From: Rahnella inusitata
GTDB taxonomy: Bacteria; Pseudomonadota; Gammaproteobacteria; Enterobacterales; Enterobacteriaceae
Length of the DNA stretch: 64,000 bases
Assembly (NCBI RefSeq): GCF_003263515.1
Contig: NZ_JYDE01000017.1
Span: 1-64,000, forward strand
Direction: 5' to 3'
The notes under the pieces are model-generated. The model saw nothing but the letters and a program-made list of their open reading frames with translations. It was not told the DNA's origin and searched no databases. The position numbers were made by a program, and so were the translations under genes. Below, in pieces: positions 1-9,177 of the stretch. How positions within the stretch are numbered: the stretch's first letter is position 1; the number at the start of each line of letters is the position of its first letter.

Positions 1-167
1 TTTTTTATTTTAAATTTAGGGTCTTATTAATCAGTACGTCCTGTGAGTTACCACCGGACGCCGATCGCTTTATCAAATATCTGATTGGCTTCAGTATTAA
101 TTTCGTCGGCAACGCTTCGGTCATGAATATAAATGAGCGCAGTGAAACCGGCAAGGTACTTAATTGA
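1..167 (+). CDS. Possible 3' end of an unidentified gene (partial)
   Basis: A reading frame is open from the window edge and ends with TGA at 165-167. It has ordinary enterobacterial codon use over about 55 codons and ends in the residues SETGKVLN. No start is visible because the window begins inside it. I do not recognise the protein. It stops 33 bases before the levansucrase start, so it could be the tail of an upstream gene or a gene remnant. The call rests only on the open frame and codon choice and is weak. Confidence 0.25.
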   Translation, partial: FYFKFRVLLISTSCELPPDADRFIKYLIGFSINFVGNASVMNINERSETGKVLN

Positions 168-200
168 AGTCTTTTGGTTTTTATAATGATGAGGTGGTTT

Positions 201-1490
201 ATGAGTAACGTAATTGAAAGTGGTTTACAGACGCTGGCGGCGAAAAAACCGAGCATCTGGACGCGTGCTGATGCGCTCAAAGTGAACGAAAATGACCCGA
301 CGACTACACAGCCATTGGTGAGCGGAGATTTCCCGGTGATGAGCGATGACGTCTTTATCTGGGATACCATGCCGCTGCGTGACATTGACGGTAATGTCCT
401 TTCCGTCGACGGCTGGTCAGTCATCTTTACCCTGACGGCTGAACGTCAGCCCAATGATCCCGCTAATATCGATGCCAAAGGAAATTACGATATTACGCTG
501 GACTGGAATAACCGACATGGCCGCGCAAAAATTTGCTATTGGTATTCTAATACCGGCAAGGACTGGGTTTTTGGTGGCCGTGTTATGGCTGAAGGTGTTT
601 CTCCTACCGTGCGTGAATGGGCAGGTTCGCCGGTATTGGTGAATAACAAGGGGGAAGTGGATTTATATTATACGGCAGTCACACCGGGTGCGACGATTGT
701 TAAAGTCCGTGGCCGCGTGAAGACTAACAATAAGGGGGTTGAAGTCGCGGAATTTATTTCGGTAAAACCTTTATTTGAGGCCGACGGTAAAATTTATCAA
801 ACCGAAACGCAGAACCCGTACTGGGGCTTTCGCGACCCGTTCCCATTCCGTGACCCGAAAAGTGGCAAGTTGTATATGCTGTTTGAAGGTAATGTGGCGG
901 GCGATCGCGGTTCCCACGTGGTCGGGCCGGAAGAAATCGGCGATGTGCCGCCCGGTTATGAAGATGTCGGCAACTCCCGTTATCAGACCGCCTGCATTGG
1001 TATTGCAGAAGCGGCTGATGAGGACGGCGACAGCTGGACATTGCTGCCACCGTTGCTGACCGCCGTAGGTGTTAATGACCAGACCGAACGCCCGCACTTT
1101 GTGTTCCAGGACGGTAAATATTACCTGTTCACCATCAGCCATAAATTCACTTATGGCGAGGGCGTAACCGGTCCGGACGGCGTTTACGGCTTCGTGAGTG
1201 ATGAACTTTTCGGCCCTTATGTACCGCTGAACGGTTCCGGTCTGGTGCTCGGCAACCCGCCATCTCAGCCATACCAGACTTATTCTCACTATGTGATGCC
1301 TAACGGTCTGGTAACGTCATTTATCGACAGCGTACCGGTCGATAAGGCCACTACCGGGATGGATTATCGCATCGGCGGCACAGAAGCGCCGACTGTGAAA
1401 ATCAAACTGAAAGGTGAACAGACTTTTGTGGTCGGCGAGTATGATTACGGCTACATCCCGCCAATGGCCGATGTGGTCCTGGACGCGTAA
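201..1490 (+). CDS. Levansucrase, glycoside hydrolase family 68
   Basis: Transfers fructosyl units from sucrose to build the beta-2,6-fructan levan and releases glucose. The 429-residue product closely resembles the Erwinia amylovora Lsc / Rahnella type. The three GH68 catalytic residues are visible: nucleophile Asp55 in WDTMP, transition-state stabiliser Asp212 in the RDP motif of GFRDP, and acid/base Glu296 in TERPH. The spacing between them equals that of the Erwinia enzyme with a constant offset of nine residues. The start at 201 follows a GAGGTG Shine-Dalgarno and gives MSNVIES; the longer frame from 174 has no ribosome site. There is no Sec signal peptide, as in other Gram-negative plant-associated levansucrases, so export must use another route. 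A hairpin terminator follows the stop. The family call is very secure. Confidence 0.95.
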   Translation: MSNVIESGLQTLAAKKPSIWTRADALKVNENDPTTTQPLVSGDFPVMSDDVFIWDTMPLRDIDGNVLSVDGWSVIFTLTAERQPNDPANIDAKGNYDITLDWNNRHGRAKICYWYSNTGKDWVFGGRVMAEGVSPTVREWAGSPVLVNNKGEVDLYYTAVTPGATIVKVRGRVKTNNKGVEVAEFISVKPLFEADGKIYQTETQNPYWGFRDPFPFRDPKSGKLYMLFEGNVAGDRGSHVVGPEEIGDVPPGYEDVGNSRYQTACIGIAEAADEDGDSWTLLPPLLTAVGVNDQTERPHFVFQDGKYYLFTISHKFTYGEGVTGPDGVYGFVSDELFGPYVPLNGSGLVLGNPPSQPYQTYSHYVMPNGLVTSFIDSVPVDKATTGMDYRIGGTEAPTVKIKLKGEQTFVVGEYDYGYIPPMADVVLDA

Positions 1491-1510
1491 TCTGATAATA
1501 AACCTGATTC

Positions 1511-1533
1511 AGGCTGCCTTCGGGCAGCCTTTC
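1511..1533. terminator. Bidirectional hairpin terminator
   Basis: AGGCTGCC and GGCAGCCT form an eight-pair stem around a TTCG loop, followed by TTTCTTG. It lies between the convergent levansucrase and tautomerase genes and probably serves both. Confidence 0.75.
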
Positions 1534-1539
1534 TTGTTT

Positions 1540-1932
1540 CTATGCTATCTGAAACATTTCGCCATGGCTGAATGACCAGTCTTCCGGTTGGGTAAAGTTC
1601 ACGACAATCATTACGTCGGCTGGCGAGATCCCAAGTGTAACGTGAAGGTTTTCGGCCAGATGGCGGTACAACTCCTGCTTCTGATACGAGTTGCGCGGTT
1701 TGCCAGCGGTGATGTGAAACAATAAAAAATCCTCAGAACGTAAACAGTCGTTACCCGCTAAATAACCCGGATGAATGACTCTCTGGCTGGGGCTGGCGGG
1801 TTCGAACAGCTGGAAACAGTCATCTTTTGGCACGGAAAAGGTATACACCAGCGCGTTTTGCAGGATGGCTGAAATCGAGGCCTGCCACTCGTCCATACGA
1901 TGTGCAGGCAGTGAAATTCGGGTAAACGGCAT
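1540..1932 (-). CDS. Tautomerase family protein (4-oxalocrotonate tautomerase superfamily)
   Basis: A 130-residue member of the tautomerase superfamily, double-length Tautomerase_2 type. The start was set at 1932 because it gives Met-Pro-Phe. In this family the initiator Met is removed and Pro1 acts as the catalytic base, and an AGAGAGG ribosome site lies six bases upstream. The longer frame from 1956 would bury the proline. The end of the protein carries ISPADVMIVV and a PEDWSFS segment usual for this group. It is the second gene of a two-gene unit with the carboxymuconolactone decarboxylase-like gene (13-base gap). The substrate is unknown; aromatic ring-cleavage products or quinone-type electrophiles are possible from context. 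Confidence 0.85.
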   Translation of the reverse strand: MPFTRISLPAHRMDEWQASISAILQNALVYTFSVPKDDCFQLFEPASPSQRVIHPGYLAGNDCLRSEDFLLFHITAGKPRNSYQKQELYRHLAENLHVTLGISPADVMIVVNFTQPEDWSFSHGEMFQIA

Positions 1933-1945
1933 AAAAAACCTCTCT

Positions 1946-2269
1946 TTATTCTTCACTTAGCGCTGCAAAGCGGGTGAGCGCCGAGGCGGCGGCAGGCCAT
2001 CCGGCATAAAACGCCAGATGGGTGATCAGTTCGCCTATTTCGCTGTGCGTGACGCCATTTTTCACCGCCAGATCCAGATGGAACGGCAACTGTTCAGCAC
2101 GGTTCAGCGCGACCAGTGCGGCAACGGTGATCAGGCTGCGGTCGCGCGGTGACAGCTCAATTCTGTTCCACAGATCGCCAAACAACACCTGTTCGGTCAG
2201 TTCTGCCAGCTTTGGCGTCAGGCGCACCATGTTTTCGGGCGGCCGCAGGGTAGAGGGCGTTGTGCTCAT
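1946..2269 (-). CDS. Carboxymuconolactone decarboxylase / AhpD-like family protein
   Basis: A small all-helical protein of 107 residues with the family core ELSPRDRSLITVAALVALN near residues 38-56 and ITHLAFYAGWPAA near residues 82-94. It has no CxxC pair, so the AhpD-type peroxidase cycle is unlikely and the 4-carboxymuconolactone decarboxylase-like branch fits better. The start has AGGAG six bases upstream. It is the first gene of a unit with the tautomerase and lies divergent from a LysR-type regulator, a standard layout for an inducible aromatic or electrophile-handling operon. The exact reaction cannot be read from the sequence. Confidence 0.85.
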   Translation of the reverse strand: MSTTPSTLRPPENMVRLTPKLAELTEQVLFGDLWNRIELSPRDRSLITVAALVALNRAEQLPFHLDLAVKNGVTHSEIGELITHLAFYAGWPAAASALTRFAALSEE

Positions 2270-2372
2270 ATCAGGCTCCTTTTATGGGTGTGAAAAGAAG
2301 CATAAGCCGTTATTATTATCCGTAAAATCGAAAATATCAGCAGTATTGATACGATAAAACAGGATGATAGAT

Positions 2373-3269
2373 ATGGCGAAAAGACCGGTAACCTTTGATG
2401 CTGAAGCCTTGCGCAGTTTTGTCACCGGCATCGAGCTCGGCAGTTTTGTGCTGGCGGCTGACCGGCTGGGGCGTTCGACCTCGGCGGTCAGCGCTCAGCT
2501 GAAAAAACTCGAGCAGCAGGCCGGAACGGAGCTGGTGCAGAAGTCAGGGCGGCATCTGATGCCCACTGAACGCGGCGAAGTGATGCTGAGCTTTGCGCGG
2601 CGGATCCTCAGCCTGAACGACGAGGCCAGTGCGGCACTGCTGGCAAGCACGCTGTGCGGCAGCCTGAATGTGGGTATGCAGGAAGATTTTGGTGAAACGC
2701 TGTTACCGGCGATCCTCGGCACCTTTACCCGCGCGCATCCGCAGGTGCAGGTTTCTGCCAGCATTACCCGTAACCGGCAGCTGCTCGACGGTATTCGTCA
2801 CAATGAATTCGATCTGGCCGTGTGCTGGCAGGCGGACGACGCGCCGCTTTTCCCGTCAAGCCAGTCCCTCGGGCGCGTGCCTTTGCGCTGGGTAGGTCCG
2901 CAGAATTTCCCGCTAAGCCATTATCTGGCGAGCAATGAGCCCTTGCCACTGCTGGTGTTTGAAGCGCCATGCCTGATGCGCAGTGCGGCAACGGCGGCGC
3001 TGGATCGCGCGGGAATTTCCTGGCGCATTGCTTTTACCAGCCGCAGCCTGAGCGGAATCTGGGCGGCGATGTCGGCAGGGCTGGGCGTGACGTTGCGCAC
3101 TGATTTCGGCAAGCCTGAGTCATTGCAGATCCTGGAGGAACTGCCTGCGGCGGGGGATATCGGTGTCAGCCTCCATCAGAGCGAAACGCCGCCGGGTGAG
3201 GCCGCGACGCATCTGAAAGAGGCGATTATCGATTTCTTCACCGCGACTATTCTCACCGTGAATAAGTGA
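2373..3269 (+). CDS. LysR family transcriptional regulator
   Basis: A 298-residue LysR-type regulator. The N-terminal winged helix-turn-helix covers roughly residues 8-65 (LRSFVTGIELGSFVLAADRL then STSAVSAQLKKLEQ), and the substrate-binding domain follows from about residue 90. The start at 2373 (MAKRP) has AGGA eight bases upstream; the ATG at 2364 directly abuts that site and is less likely. It is transcribed divergently from the decarboxylase/tautomerase pair across about 100 bases, so it probably controls that pair. The inducer is unknown. The gene ends ten bases from convergent holE. Confidence 0.9.
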   Translation: MAKRPVTFDAEALRSFVTGIELGSFVLAADRLGRSTSAVSAQLKKLEQQAGTELVQKSGRHLMPTERGEVMLSFARRILSLNDEASAALLASTLCGSLNVGMQEDFGETLLPAILGTFTRAHPQVQVSASITRNRQLLDGIRHNEFDLAVCWQADDAPLFPSSQSLGRVPLRWVGPQNFPLSHYLASNEPLPLLVFEAPCLMRSAATAALDRAGISWRIAFTSRSLSGIWAAMSAGLGVTLRTDFGKPESLQILEELPAAGDIGVSLHQSETPPGEAATHLKEAIIDFFTATILTVNK

Positions 3270-3279
3270 ACGGCGAAGG

Positions 3280-3480
3280 TTACTTTTTTACCGGCTGCTG
3301 GCGATAGTGCGCCAAACGTTCGCGGAAGTACGTACGCAGATGTTCCGGTTGTTCCATCTCCACCTGTTCGGCATTCACCGGCAGGTTATTGCGCTCACGC
3401 ACCACCACCGTACCGGCAGCCAGCCCGGTACTCACTTTGTCCATTTCTTCTTTACTCAGACCTGCGAGAGTGTTGTTCAT
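3280..3480 (-). CDS. holE: DNA polymerase III subunit theta
   Basis: A 66-residue protein matching the theta subunit, which binds the epsilon proofreading subunit in the replicative polymerase core and stabilises it. The family pattern is clear: LSKEEMDKV near the N-terminus, then ERNNLPV, and [14 protein letters not shown] near residues 43-56. E. coli HolE is 76 residues; this copy lacks the last ten or so, which are not needed for epsilon contact in the known fold. It stands alone between a LysR gene (convergent) and a glycosyltransferase-like gene (same strand, 41-base gap), a different location from E. coli. Confidence 0.88.
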   Translation of the reverse strand: MNNTLAGLSKEEMDKVSTGLAAGTVVVRERNNLPVNAEQVEMEQPEHLRTYFRERLAHYRQQPVKK

Positions 3481-3521
3481 AGGGTCTCCTTTATTCTTTA
3501 TCTGTTACGGGTATATAAGGT

Positions 3522-4526
3522 TTATTTTAGCGCAGTTCCAACCAGTGTTTTCAGCATCCCATCTGCGCAGTATTTATCTAACAGCCCCTTCTCTAATTTG
3601 GGGGGAATGGCCTCAATGAAATCAGTCATTCGTTCGAAATTATCTTCCCCCCAAATGAATACCCGGTCCGGGTGATAAAAAACATGCGTCTTTACCGAAA
3701 CATTATTGGTGATCAGCTTTTTATTAAATGCCATCGCTTCCAGCGCGCGTAACGTTAATCCGGTTTGCCCCGGTTTATTAATTTCCACAACAATGGAGGA
3801 CTTTTTGAGCTTTTCAATGTTTTGATGGTATGTCAGTTTTTTATTAACACAAACAGAAGGATAGTCAGAATTCATCTCGTCGCCGTCAACCAGATAAAAA
3901 TCGGGGTGACAATGATTTCTTTGCAACAATGAGGCAAGTTCCCGGAGGAATTCTGCGCGATAACTGTCATATCCCCCCACGTAGAAACACGAGAGTGGGG
4001 AAGAAATTGTCTGCGGTTCTGCAGCGTGCGCGCGAATTTCACTGAGCGTGAAAGGTAAAAATTGATCCACATATGAAAGATTATATTTAAGGCAATCTTG
4101 CGGATCAAAACTGTATATGACGTCGAAAACAGAACTCACTCTGTCCAGATAATTTTCATTCTCAGACAGCAATTTCAGGCGTCGTCGTTTGGATGTCAGC
4201 GCAGCAACGGAGTCCCGCAGCACCAGTATTTTTTTGCAGCGCAGGGGAGCAATCAGGTCCAGCATCAGGAAGGCGCTGTAACCATTAGAAATAACAATAT
4301 CGTTATCGGCAATGTGCCGGAATTTAATCGCGATTTGCAGTTTTTGATGCCAGCGCTTAAGCGTTTTTCCCGGCAGTAGTTTCTGCACAGATTTGAAATG
4401 CTGTTTGACGCGATAAATTTCAGTGACGTTGAAGTCTTTTTTGAGTGAGGAAGTCATCATCCTTTCGTATTCTGAGTTCCATTCAATAAAATGTATTCTC
4501 ACCGTATCCCTCAGATTGTTGTCCAT
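3522..4526 (-). CDS. Glycosyltransferase-like protein, probable GT-B fold
   Basis: A 334-residue soluble protein without signal peptide. The start at 4526 (MDNNLRD) has AGGAGG five bases upstream; the longer frame from 4559 has none. Two features suggest a family-1-like glycosyltransferase: the segment KPGQTGLTLRALEAMAFNKK near residue 265, which resembles the nucleotide-sugar-binding E-x7-E region of GT-B enzymes, and the following KLITNN. A segment ADNDIVISNGYSAFL near residue 75 resembles the N-terminal Rossmann half. The likely role is decoration of lipopolysaccharide or another surface glycan, but acceptor and donor are unknown. It has no neighbouring polysaccharide cluster, so it is an orphan transferase. 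Confidence 0.6.
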   Translation of the reverse strand: MDNNLRDTVRIHFIEWNSEYERMMTSSLKKDFNVTEIYRVKQHFKSVQKLLPGKTLKRWHQKLQIAIKFRHIADNDIVISNGYSAFLMLDLIAPLRCKKILVLRDSVAALTSKRRRLKLLSENENYLDRVSSVFDVIYSFDPQDCLKYNLSYVDQFLPFTLSEIRAHAAEPQTISSPLSCFYVGGYDSYRAEFLRELASLLQRNHCHPDFYLVDGDEMNSDYPSVCVNKKLTYHQNIEKLKKSSIVVEINKPGQTGLTLRALEAMAFNKKLITNNVSVKTHVFYHPDRVFIWGEDNFERMTDFIEAIPPKLEKGLLDKYCADGMLKTLVGTALK

Positions 4527-4679
4527 TTCATCCTCCTTTTTTACCCTGCAGTTTAGCATTCCTGGCTAAAAGGGTTGCGGATCCCCGGCATCTTCTTTCT
4601 GTGATTTCACAATTGGTTTACAAAATCGCCAAAGTCAGGTCATTATTCAGGCTTCTTTTGCACAGAGTGGAGCCTGACG

Positions 4680-5567
4680 ATGACGCGAATGACAGCCAAA
4701 GACTTTCCTCCTGAACTCCTCGAATACTTTGATTTCTACGTACACGGTAAAATGACCAAGCGGGAATTTCTCGACCTCTCAGCCAAATTTGTGGTCGGCG
4801 GATTATCGGCGGCGGCGCTCACCACGCTGATGACGCCGAACTACGCCTACGCTGAGCAGGTAGAATTCACCGATCCGGACATTCTGGCTGAGTACATCCA
4901 GTATCCTTCGCCGCAGGGGCACGGCAGCGTGCGCGGATATCTGGTGCGCCCGGCGAAAGCCAGCGGCAAAGTGCCGGGTGTGGTGGTGGTGCATGAGAAT
5001 CGCGGGTTGAATCCCTATATCGAAGACGTGGCGCGCCGCGTCGCGAAGGCCGGATTTATTGCGCTTGCGCCGGACGGGCTGAGTTCCGTCGGTGGCTATC
5101 CCGGCAATGATGAAAAGGGGCGCGAACTGCAAAAGAACGTCGATCCAACCAAACTCATGAATGACTTTTTTGCCGCGATTGAATTTCTGATGCACCATGA
5201 AACGGCGACCGGCAAAGTCGGGATTACCGGTTTTTGCTACGGCGGTGGCGTGGCGAACGCCTCGGCAGTCGCCTATCCTGAACTGGCCGCGGCAGCGCCT
5301 TTCTACGGTCGTCAGCCGAAGGCCGAAGATGTGCCGCGTATCAAAGCGCCGTTATTACTGCATTATGCCGAGCTGGATAAACCGATTACGGAAGGCTGGC
5401 CTGCGTATGAAGCGGCGCTCAAGGCTAACAATAAAGTGTACGAAGGCTATGTCTATCCCGGCGTCAATCACGGGTTCCATAACGATTCCACTCCGCGTTA
5501 TGACAAAGCGGCAGCTGATCTGGCGTGGGACAGAACGGTGGCGTGGTTCAACAAATATCTGGTGTAA
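4680..5567 (+). CDS. yghX: Dienelactone hydrolase family protein, YghX-like
   Basis: An alpha/beta hydrolase of 295 residues. The nucleophile elbow GFCYGGG places the catalytic cysteine near residue 186. The acid is probably in AELDKP near residue 236, and a histidine in PGVNHGFHN near residue 266 completes the Cys-Asp-His triad of dienelactone hydrolases. The N-terminus has KREFLDLSAKF then a hydrophobic stretch ending in AYA, a Tat-like leader without the twin arginine, as in the E. coli homologue. The segment VVVHENRGLNPYIED is typical of the family. It lies convergent to yghU across a strong terminator; the E. coli counterparts are also neighbours. The physiological substrate is unknown. 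Confidence 0.88.
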   Translation: MTRMTAKDFPPELLEYFDFYVHGKMTKREFLDLSAKFVVGGLSAAALTTLMTPNYAYAEQVEFTDPDILAEYIQYPSPQGHGSVRGYLVRPAKASGKVPGVVVVHENRGLNPYIEDVARRVAKAGFIALAPDGLSSVGGYPGNDEKGRELQKNVDPTKLMNDFFAAIEFLMHHETATGKVGITGFCYGGGVANASAVAYPELAAAAPFYGRQPKAEDVPRIKAPLLLHYAELDKPITEGWPAYEAALKANNKVYEGYVYPGVNHGFHNDSTPRYDKAAADLAWDRTVAWFNKYLV

Positions 5568-5582
5568 AACGAATTTTCAATG

Positions 5583-5613
5583 AAAAGGGCGGGAATCGAT
5601 CCCGCCCTTTTTG
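5583..5613. terminator. Strong hairpin terminator between yghX and yghU
   Basis: The inverted repeat AAAGGGCGGGA / TCCCGCCCTTT with an ATCGA loop is flanked by A on the left and T on the right, so it can stop transcription from both convergent genes. Confidence 0.9.
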
Positions 5614-5628
5614 CGTTCTGCAAACCGG

Positions 5629-6483
5629 TTATGACTTCAGTTTGTCATCGAAATCTGACGCGTCGTGGCGCTCTTCAAGTTGTTGTTCATCGCTTTCGCC
5701 CCAGGTGCGGTTAACGATTCGCCCGCGTTTCACCGCCGGACGGCTGGCGACTTCATCGGCCCAGCGCTGGAAATGCTTATATGACGTGATATCGAGGAAC
5801 TCGCCCGATTCGTACAGGCCGCCTTTGGCCAGGCTGCCGTACCAGGTGAAAATAGCGATATCGGCGATGGTATATTCTTCACCTGCGATAAAGCGATGAT
5901 CAGCCAGTTGTCTGTCGAGCACGTCAAGCTGTCGTTTAGCTTCCATCGTAAAGCGGTTGATGGCGTATTCGATTTTCACCGGCGCGTAATGGTAGAAATG
6001 CCCGAAGCCGCCGCCAAGATACGGCGCGGAACCTTGCAGCCAGAACAACCAGTTAAGGGTTTCGGTGCGGCCAGCGAGATCTTTTGGCAAGAACTTGCCA
6101 AATTTTTCTGCCAGATACAGCAGGATGTTGCCGGATTCAAACACGCGGATCGGCGGGGTGGCGGAGTTATCGAGCAGGGCAGGGATTTTGGAGTTTGGGT
6201 TTACATCCACAAAGCCGCTGGAGAATTGATCGCCTTCGTTGATGCGGATGATAAAAGCGTCATATTCCGCGTCGGTAACGCCAAGCGCCAGCAGCTCTTC
6301 CAGCAGGATCGTCACTTTCTGGCCGTTTGGCGTGCCGAGTGAATAGAGCTGAAGCGGGTGTTTACCCACCGGCAGCGTCTTCTCATGCGTCGGACCGGCT
6401 ACCGGGCGGTTGATGTTCGAGAACTTACTGACTTCGTCTTTATTCCACGTCCAGACTTTCGGTGGTTGATAGTTATCTGACAT
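5629..6483 (-). CDS. yghU: Glutathione-dependent disulfide-bond oxidoreductase YghU
   Basis: A glutathione S-transferase family protein of the Nu class, 284 residues (E. coli YghU 288). The N-terminal thioredoxin-like domain (about residues 40-130) contains YSLGTPNGQKVTILLEEL and NPNSKIPAL, and the helical GST domain (about 140-265) contains TIADIAIFTWYG. Nu-class enzymes bind two glutathiones and reduce disulfides or peroxides in the cytoplasm. The start at 6483 (MSDNYQPP) has GGAG six bases upstream; the frame from 6495 lacks a site. It is convergent with yghX. Confidence 0.93.
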   Translation of the reverse strand: MSDNYQPPKVWTWNKDEVSKFSNINRPVAGPTHEKTLPVGKHPLQLYSLGTPNGQKVTILLEELLALGVTDAEYDAFIIRINEGDQFSSGFVDVNPNSKIPALLDNSATPPIRVFESGNILLYLAEKFGKFLPKDLAGRTETLNWLFWLQGSAPYLGGGFGHFYHYAPVKIEYAINRFTMEAKRQLDVLDRQLADHRFIAGEEYTIADIAIFTWYGSLAKGGLYESGEFLDITSYKHFQRWADEVASRPAVKRGRIVNRTWGESDEQQLEERHDASDFDDKLKS

Positions 6484-6601
6484 TGAAAGCTCCACATCGG
6501 TTTTTTGAGGATAAGACCGAAAAGTCTAGCAGGAGAACCCGGACTGTGATGCTGAGAATGTGCCCTGCGCGATGCATCATGCAGGATCCGGCAGAGAAGT
6601 C

Positions 6602-6646
6602 AGGCAGTGTAATAAATCACTGTCATTACGTGATATGACACTGCCT
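6602..6646. repeat. Inverted repeat downstream of the LacI gene
   Basis: AGGCAGTGT and ACACTGCCT form the outer stem, with an inner ATCAC/GTGAT stem. The structure lies just past the end of the LacI-type gene. There is no clear U-tract on that strand, so it may be a weak terminator or an mRNA-stabilising hairpin. Confidence 0.5.
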
Positions 6647-6650
6647 TTGT

Positions 6651-7718
6651 TTATAGCCCAACCTGCTGCGGATAAAGCCCTTTGCGCTTCCATTTCACAT
6701 CAGCGACCGACTGACCGGGGTGAATTTTCCCCTGTAACAGCAGGTTGAATTTCGCGCCAGAGGCGCGCATCAGACGGCTTTGCAGGATATAGACGGCTTC
6801 CGTCCCCAGTTCGCGGCAGGGCAGATTAACGGCGGTGAAATCCATCGGGTAAAGATTTTTCACCCCATGTGCGAAATCCATACTCATCACCGAAATATCC
6901 TCCGGCACCAGAATGCCGTGCTCCCTCAGGACTTCAAGCGTCGCCTGCGCTATCGGATCGCCGCCGCAGATAATCGCCGAAGGCAGTGTTTCGCGCTTAT
7001 GTTCCCTGAGGTACTTTTCAATAATTTCTCTGGCCTGCTCTTTACCATTGCCTTTATTGACCAGCAGGTGCGTGGCCTCGTCGAACGCAATGTGGTATTC
7101 GAGACAGGCGCGTTTGAAACCGTCCAGCCGCTGCATCATGGTTTCCCTGCGCAGATCGGTGAAAAGTAAAACAGGCCGGTGACCGCGCTGAAACAGATAG
7201 TTCGCGGCGCTGTAGCCAAGGGAATAATGATCGGCTGACACACAATCGAGGCGCATTTCGTTGTCTCTGGCGTTGATCAACACCACCGGTTTATTCGATT
7301 CGGCGGCCAGCCGGTAGAGCATCACGTCGTCGATGCCGATGATAATAATGCCATCGACATCTGACTGATTAAGCGCCTGCATAAAGTTGGCGATATCCGG
7401 TTCGTTAACCGCCAGCGCACATTTACGGACGTGGATATCGAAACGCGTGACCTCAGCCGTTATTTCCTGAATAGCTTCGTAATAGTAGAGATCTTCATGA
7501 GGAGAGAATGCCGCCGGGGGCGCGCAAATTAACAGGGTATTCATTAACAACCGGCTGGCCGGAATGTCGCGTAAAATACCCATGTTTCTTGCGTGGGTAA
7601 ATACCTTCTCTTTTGCCTGCGGGCTGACATTCGCTTTGCCTGCTAATACCCTGGAAACGGTGCTGGGAGAAAGCCCCGTTAACTCGGCTATTTGCCTGAT
7701 TTTTAATTTTCCTGTCAT
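6651..7718 (-). CDS. LacI family transcriptional regulator
   Basis: A 355-residue LacI/GalR regulator. The N-terminal helix-turn-helix IRQIAELTGLSPSTVSRVL covers residues 7-25, the hinge contains a KANVS segment, and a periplasmic-binding-like sensor domain follows from about residue 60 (for example DVDGIIIIGIDD and SVMSMDF). It is divergent from three sugar oxidoreductases and a sugar symporter, so it probably represses that operon and itself until an inducing sugar or sugar derivative binds. Proposed operator palindromes lie in the shared 281-base intergenic region. The effector cannot be identified from sequence. Confidence 0.92.
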   Translation of the reverse strand: MTGKLKIRQIAELTGLSPSTVSRVLAGKANVSPQAKEKVFTHARNMGILRDIPASRLLMNTLLICAPPAAFSPHEDLYYYEAIQEITAEVTRFDIHVRKCALAVNEPDIANFMQALNQSDVDGIIIIGIDDVMLYRLAAESNKPVVLINARDNEMRLDCVSADHYSLGYSAANYLFQRGHRPVLLFTDLRRETMMQRLDGFKRACLEYHIAFDEATHLLVNKGNGKEQAREIIEKYLREHKRETLPSAIICGGDPIAQATLEVLREHGILVPEDISVMSMDFAHGVKNLYPMDFTAVNLPCRELGTEAVYILQSRLMRASGAKFNLLLQGKIHPGQSVADVKWKRKGLYPQQVGL

Positions 7719-7999
7719 TTTGTGATCAACGCCTCATTAGCTTATGGACTTATTACCACAGTTAACTGTTTGTAAATCATCAGCTATTCACCATCATAGC
7801 AAATCCAAAACCCCGCGCTGCAATTCCTGTCACAAATACCGGTTGTTGGAAAAAAATGTCATTACTATTCTCAATCCAATTCGCATCAGAAAATAAATAA
7901 CGTATTTATCCGCGCCGGATTTAATAACAGATTAATTAAAATCGTCATTAAATCAGCAAGGTGACGGCTGCCCGTCAGTCTGAAATCAGGAATGAAATA
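7719..7999. promoter_or_regulatory. Divergent control region of the LacI-regulated sugar locus
   Basis: This 281-base AT-rich region separates the LacI gene from the oxidoreductase operon. It contains a perfect 12-base palindrome ACAGTTAACTGT at 7758-7769, and CCGG-centred partial dyads near 7840-7852 and 7908-7920 (ATCCG-CGC-CGGAT). LacI-family operators are usually centred on CG, so the latter two are better operator candidates. No gene is seen here. The ribosome site AGGA at 7988-7991 belongs to the ATG at 8000. Confidence 0.5.
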
Positions 8000-9175
8000 A
8001 TGTTGAAAATAGCAATCATTGGTACCGGTAATATTTCGCACAACCATATTCAGGGATATTTAGAGTTTGCTGACCGTTGTCAGATAGTCGCACTGGTCGA
8101 TATTTACCCCGAAAAAGCAGAGGAGAAAAAACGGCATTACAGTCTCGCGACGGCGAAAGTGTATGCCAGCCATCAGGAGATCCTCAACGATCCGGATATC
8201 GACGTCTTTGATATCTGCACGCCGCCGTACGTACATGCGGAAATTTCCATTGATGCGTTGAAATCCGGCAAGCACGTATTGTGCGAGAAGCCGATGGCGG
8301 CGTCGTTGCAGGAATGCGATGCAATGATTGTGGCGGCGAAGGAGAGCGGAAAAACGCTGTCGATTATCGCGCAGAACCGCTTTACTGATGCCTTCTGGCG
8401 GCTGAAAAAAGTCATCGATTCCGGCGAAGCGGGCAAAGTCTGTCATGCGCAGGTGGATTCCTTCTGGTGGCGCGGTCACTCCTATTACGATTTGTGGTGG
8501 CGCGGCACCTGGGAGAAAGAGGCGGGCGGCTGCACGCTCAACCATGCGGTTCACCATATTGATGCGATCCAGTGGATGCTCGGATTTCCGTCTGAAGTGG
8601 TTTCGATGATAACCAACACCGCGCACGATAACGCCGAAGTGGAAGATCTCTCGGCGGCGATTTTCAAATATGACTCCGGCGCGCTGACGCAGCTGACCGC
8701 CTCGGTGGTGCATCACGGCGAAGATCAGAAGATGGTGATTCAGGGCGAAAAGGCGCGGATTTCTGCACCCTGGGACAAATTTGCCAGCATTTCCGCACCC
8801 AACGGATTCCCTGTCGATGCACGCGATACCGCGCGGGAAAGCCGCCTCGACGATCTGTATCAGTCGATCCCCCGGCTGACCTATACGCTGCACACCGGCC
8901 AGATCGATAATTTCCTGACCGCACTCGAGACCAATACGCCGCCGCTGATCGACGGCGTTCAGGGCAAGCGATCGCTGGAACTCATCGCCGCCATTTATAA
9001 ATCAGCCATCACCCGCAGCATCGTGACGTTGCCGATCCTGCCGGGGGATCCGTTCTATCAGACCGGTGGGCTGGTGTCGCTGGCCCCGCACTTTTATGAG
9101 AAATCGGCCTCCGTAGAAAACTTCGCCAATGAAGAGGCGATCCCGCTCGGCAAAAACATGGATAAGGGTGTCTGA
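8000..9175 (+). CDS. Gfo/Idh/MocA family NAD(P)-dependent oxidoreductase (first of three)
   Basis: A 391-residue dehydrogenase. The Rossmann nucleotide-binding segment IAIIGTGNISHNH is at residues 4-16, and the CEKPMA motif with the family lysine is near residue 95. The C-terminal alpha/beta substrate domain carries the HHIDAIQWMLG segment near residue 190. Relatives oxidise hydroxyls of sugars, inositols or sugar acids. The start at 8000 has AGGA nine bases upstream; the GTG at 7961 would add 13 unlikely residues. It is the first gene of a four-gene operon with two further oxidoreductases (2-base and 15-base gaps) and a GPH symporter. Confidence 0.9.
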   Translation: MLKIAIIGTGNISHNHIQGYLEFADRCQIVALVDIYPEKAEEKKRHYSLATAKVYASHQEILNDPDIDVFDICTPPYVHAEISIDALKSGKHVLCEKPMAASLQECDAMIVAAKESGKTLSIIAQNRFTDAFWRLKKVIDSGEAGKVCHAQVDSFWWRGHSYYDLWWRGTWEKEAGGCTLNHAVHHIDAIQWMLGFPSEVVSMITNTAHDNAEVEDLSAAIFKYDSGALTQLTASVVHHGEDQKMVIQGEKARISAPWDKFASISAPNGFPVDARDTARESRLDDLYQSIPRLTYTLHTGQIDNFLTALETNTPPLIDGVQGKRSLELIAAIYKSAITRSIVTLPILPGDPFYQTGGLVSLAPHFYEKSASVENFANEEAIPLGKNMDKGV

Positions 9176-9177
9176 AA

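Noticed and set aside
8060-8893. Long antisense frame (277 codons) opposite the first oxidoreductase
   Set aside because: It is a shadow of a GC-rich gene with strong family motifs on the other strand, and it lacks a ribosome site and recognisable domain.
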